6,112 nucleotides of DNA. Origin: an uncultured Actinomycetes bacterium (lineage in GTDB: Bacteria > Actinomycetota > Thermoleophilia > Gaiellales > F1-60-MAGs149). Positions 4,944-6,112 of this stretch are shown here, piece after piece. Made by a program: the position numbers and the translations under genes. The stretch covers positions 1-6,112 of the forward strand of contig CAIQOY010000021.1 of NCBI GenBank assembly GCA_903873565.1. Direction: 5' to 3'. Positions within the stretch are counted from its first letter, which is position 1; every line of letters begins with the position of its first letter. The notes under the pieces are model-generated. The model made no database searches, had not been told where the DNA came from, and saw only the letters and a list, made by a program, of their open reading frames with translations.

Positions 4944-5966
4944 TCAGGCGGTCGGGCGGAGGTGCTCGGGGCCGAGGTCGCGCGCGGCGGGCGCGCCCGC
5001 GCACCAGGTGGCGACGCGCAGCTGCTCGACGAGGGTGCCGAGGGCGGCCTGCGCGGTGCCCGCGCGGGCCGCCAGCAGCATCGGCCGGGCGATGCCGACG
5101 GCGCTCGCGCCGAGCGCGAGGCAGCGGGCCACGTCGACGCCGTCGCGGACGCCGCCCGAGGCGATCACGGGCAGCCGCAGGCCGGCCACGCGGACGGCGT
5201 CGCGCAGGGCGTCGGCCGTCGGGATCCCCCATGTCGAGAACGGCGCCGCGAGCGCGCGGGCGTCCTCGTCGCGCAGCCCCTCGACCAGGGCCCAGTTGGT
5301 GCCGCCTGCGCCGGCCACGTCGACGGCGGCGACCCCGGCGTCGGCGAGCTGCACGACGTCCTCGGGGTCGAGGCCGAAGCCGATCTCCTTGACGAGGACG
5401 GGCAGGGGAGCGAGCCGCTCGACGAGGTCGGCGATCAGCTCGATCGCCCCGCCGAGCTCGGGGTGGCCCTCGGGCTGGACCGCCTCCTGCAGCGGGTTGA
5501 GGTAGAGCGCGAGCCCGTCGGCGTCGAGCAGCTCGACGACCCGCAGCGCCTGGTCGGCGTCGAGCCCCTGCACGAGGTGCGAGGCGCCGAGGTTGGCGAG
5601 CAGCAGCGGCGGGCGGGCGGCGCAGGGCCGGTAGGTGTCGACGAGGCCGGGCTCGTCGAGCAGCGCGCGGCTCGAGCCGAGGATCAGCGCGGCGCCGTGC
5701 TCGGCCGCGGCCTCGAGCAGCTCGAGGTTGACGGCCCGCGAGGCCTCCGAGCCGCCGGTCATCGCCGACACGATCACGGGCGCCTCGAGGCGGGCGCCGA
5801 GCAGGCCGACAGCGAGGTCGACCTCGCCGAGGTCGCGGCCCGGCAGCGCCCGGTGGCGCAGCCGCACCTCGTCGAGCCCCGACGCGCCGCGGTGGACGGC
5901 GTCGGGCGAGGCGGCGGCATCGAGGTGCTCGGCCTTGCGGGCCGTGCGGACGGGGTCGGCGTGCAT
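4944..5966 (-). CDS. fni: Type 2 isopentenyl-diphosphate delta-isomerase (FMN-dependent)
   Basis: This cytoplasmic enzyme interconverts IPP and DMAPP using reduced FMN and Mg, supplying allylic primer for prenyl chains. In 340 residues a TIM-barrel of the family is seen: RKAEH (10-14, the RKxxH substrate site), LEAPVIVSAMTGG (60-72), LLANLGA (122-128), LYLNPLQEAVQPEG (154-167, with the catalytic-site Gln160 and metal-binding Glu161), VKEIGFG (192-198), DVAGAGGTNW (216-225), WGIPTADAL (246-254), ASGGVRDG (269-276, FMN phosphate) and GIARPML (291-297). The usual His of the HLNPLQE-type motif is Tyr155 here. The start ATG 5966 places RKxxH at the normal distance from the N-terminus. The adjoining GTG 5969 is possible, with an imperfect -10 (TGCGAT, 7 nt upstream). 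The GTG at 6026 would add an Arg/Ala-rich extension unlike the family. It is the first gene of the carotenoid cluster. Confidence 0.95.
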   Translation of the reverse strand: MHADPVRTARKAEHLDAAASPDAVHRGASGLDEVRLRHRALPGRDLGEVDLAVGLLGARLEAPVIVSAMTGGSEASRAVNLELLEAAAEHGAALILGSSRALLDEPGLVDTYRPCAARPPLLLANLGASHLVQGLDADQALRVVELLDADGLALYLNPLQEAVQPEGHPELGGAIELIADLVERLAPLPVLVKEIGFGLDPEDVVQLADAGVAAVDVAGAGGTNWALVEGLRDEDARALAAPFSTWGIPTADALRDAVRVAGLRLPVIASGGVRDGVDVARCLALGASAVGIARPMLLAARAGTAQAALGTLVEQLRVATWCAGAPAARDLGPEHLRPTA

Positions 5967-6030
5967 CACCCCGCGTATCGCAGCGCGCCGCCGTGCGGCC
6001 GCCGGGCGCGGAACCGCCCGCTTCACGCTC

Positions 6031-6112
6031 GTGGTGCGGCCCGACCGGCGGGTCGTGGGCGTGACCGCGTCGGTGCCGGGCGACGCGGCGCGCGCCTGGC
6101 CGGTGCGAATCG
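6031..6112 (+). CDS. Possible 5' part of a divergent gene running off the right edge
   Basis: From the GTG at 6031 a plus-strand frame stays open to the window end and reads VVRPDRRVVGVTASVPGD and onward to WPVRI. The alternating hydrophobic pattern looks like a beta hairpin and is more protein-like than the other frames here. The fragment is only 27 codons. The antisense frame continuous with fni shares its third codon positions, so GC bias cannot choose between them. No Shine-Dalgarno or TANNNT is seen at the right distance, so the start is uncertain and the reading may extend upstream. No family is recognised. Confidence 0.25.
   Translation, partial: MVRPDRRVVGVTASVPGDAARAWPVRI

Noticed and set aside
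4924..5232. N-terminal extension of CrtI upstream of ATG 4923
   Set aside because: It overlaps the fni 3' end in another frame with an Arg/Pro-rich translation. The FAD fold begins right after the ATG, as expected for the family.
3502..5505. Very long plus-strand open frame opposite crtI and fni
   Set aside because: Its translation is dominated by Arg, Val, Gly, His and Glu with no motif, and it lies antisense to two genes with intact family signatures. It is a GC-driven shadow.
5967..6026. Fni start at GTG 6026 giving a 360-residue protein
   Set aside because: The added 20 residues are Arg/Ala-rich and unlike known family N-termini, which begin shortly before the RKxxH motif. ATG 5966 fits better.

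Overview
This is a chromosomal window of very high GC, with G or C at almost every third codon position. GTG is used freely as a start codon, and several genes appear to lack 5' leaders. Together with the gene families seen, this points to a high-GC Actinomycetota. Thermoleophilia (the Solirubrobacter/Patulibacter type) is my best guess, but the sequence alone does not settle it. There are no RNA genes, insertion sequences, CRISPR arrays or prophage modules. No gene-free stretch exceeds 300 bases.

Layout: bases 1-570 (+) hold the C-terminal two thirds of GluQ, glutamyl-Q tRNA(Asp) synthetase. A small unknown gene at 567-848 (-) converges on it, and the two TAG stops share one CTAG. A 55-bp divergent promoter region separates this small gene from a lipoprotein gene at 904-1656 (+). 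The lipoprotein gene converges, with a 2-bp gap, on a four-gene minus-strand cluster that fills the rest of the window. In transcription order that cluster is fni (type 2 isopentenyl diphosphate isomerase), crtI (phytoene desaturase), crtB (phytoene synthase) and a 295-residue protein of two tandem YbjN/type III chaperone-like domains. The last 80-140 bases at the right edge contain no firm gene, only a candidate partial reading frame on the plus strand.

How the genes work together: Fni interconverts IPP and DMAPP and so supplies C5 units. CrtB joins two GGPP molecules into phytoene, and CrtI desaturates phytoene towards coloured carotenes. GGPP synthase and any cyclase or later tailoring enzyme are not in the window. 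crtI-crtB and crtB-YbjN-like are both joined by 4-nt GTGA stop/start overlaps, so the YbjN-like protein is made as part of the carotenoid unit. Its job there is unknown.

The most notable observations are: (i) a duplicated chaperone-fold protein translationally coupled to phytoene synthase; (ii) TANNNT -10 hexamers 6-7 nt before the start codons of three genes, which implies leaderless transcripts, including an internal promoter in front of crtI; (iii) a Tyr in place of the usual His in the HLNPLQE-type active-site motif of the IPP isomerase; and (iv) a small orphan protein sharing its stop with gluQ. No terminator could be recognised at either convergent junction.
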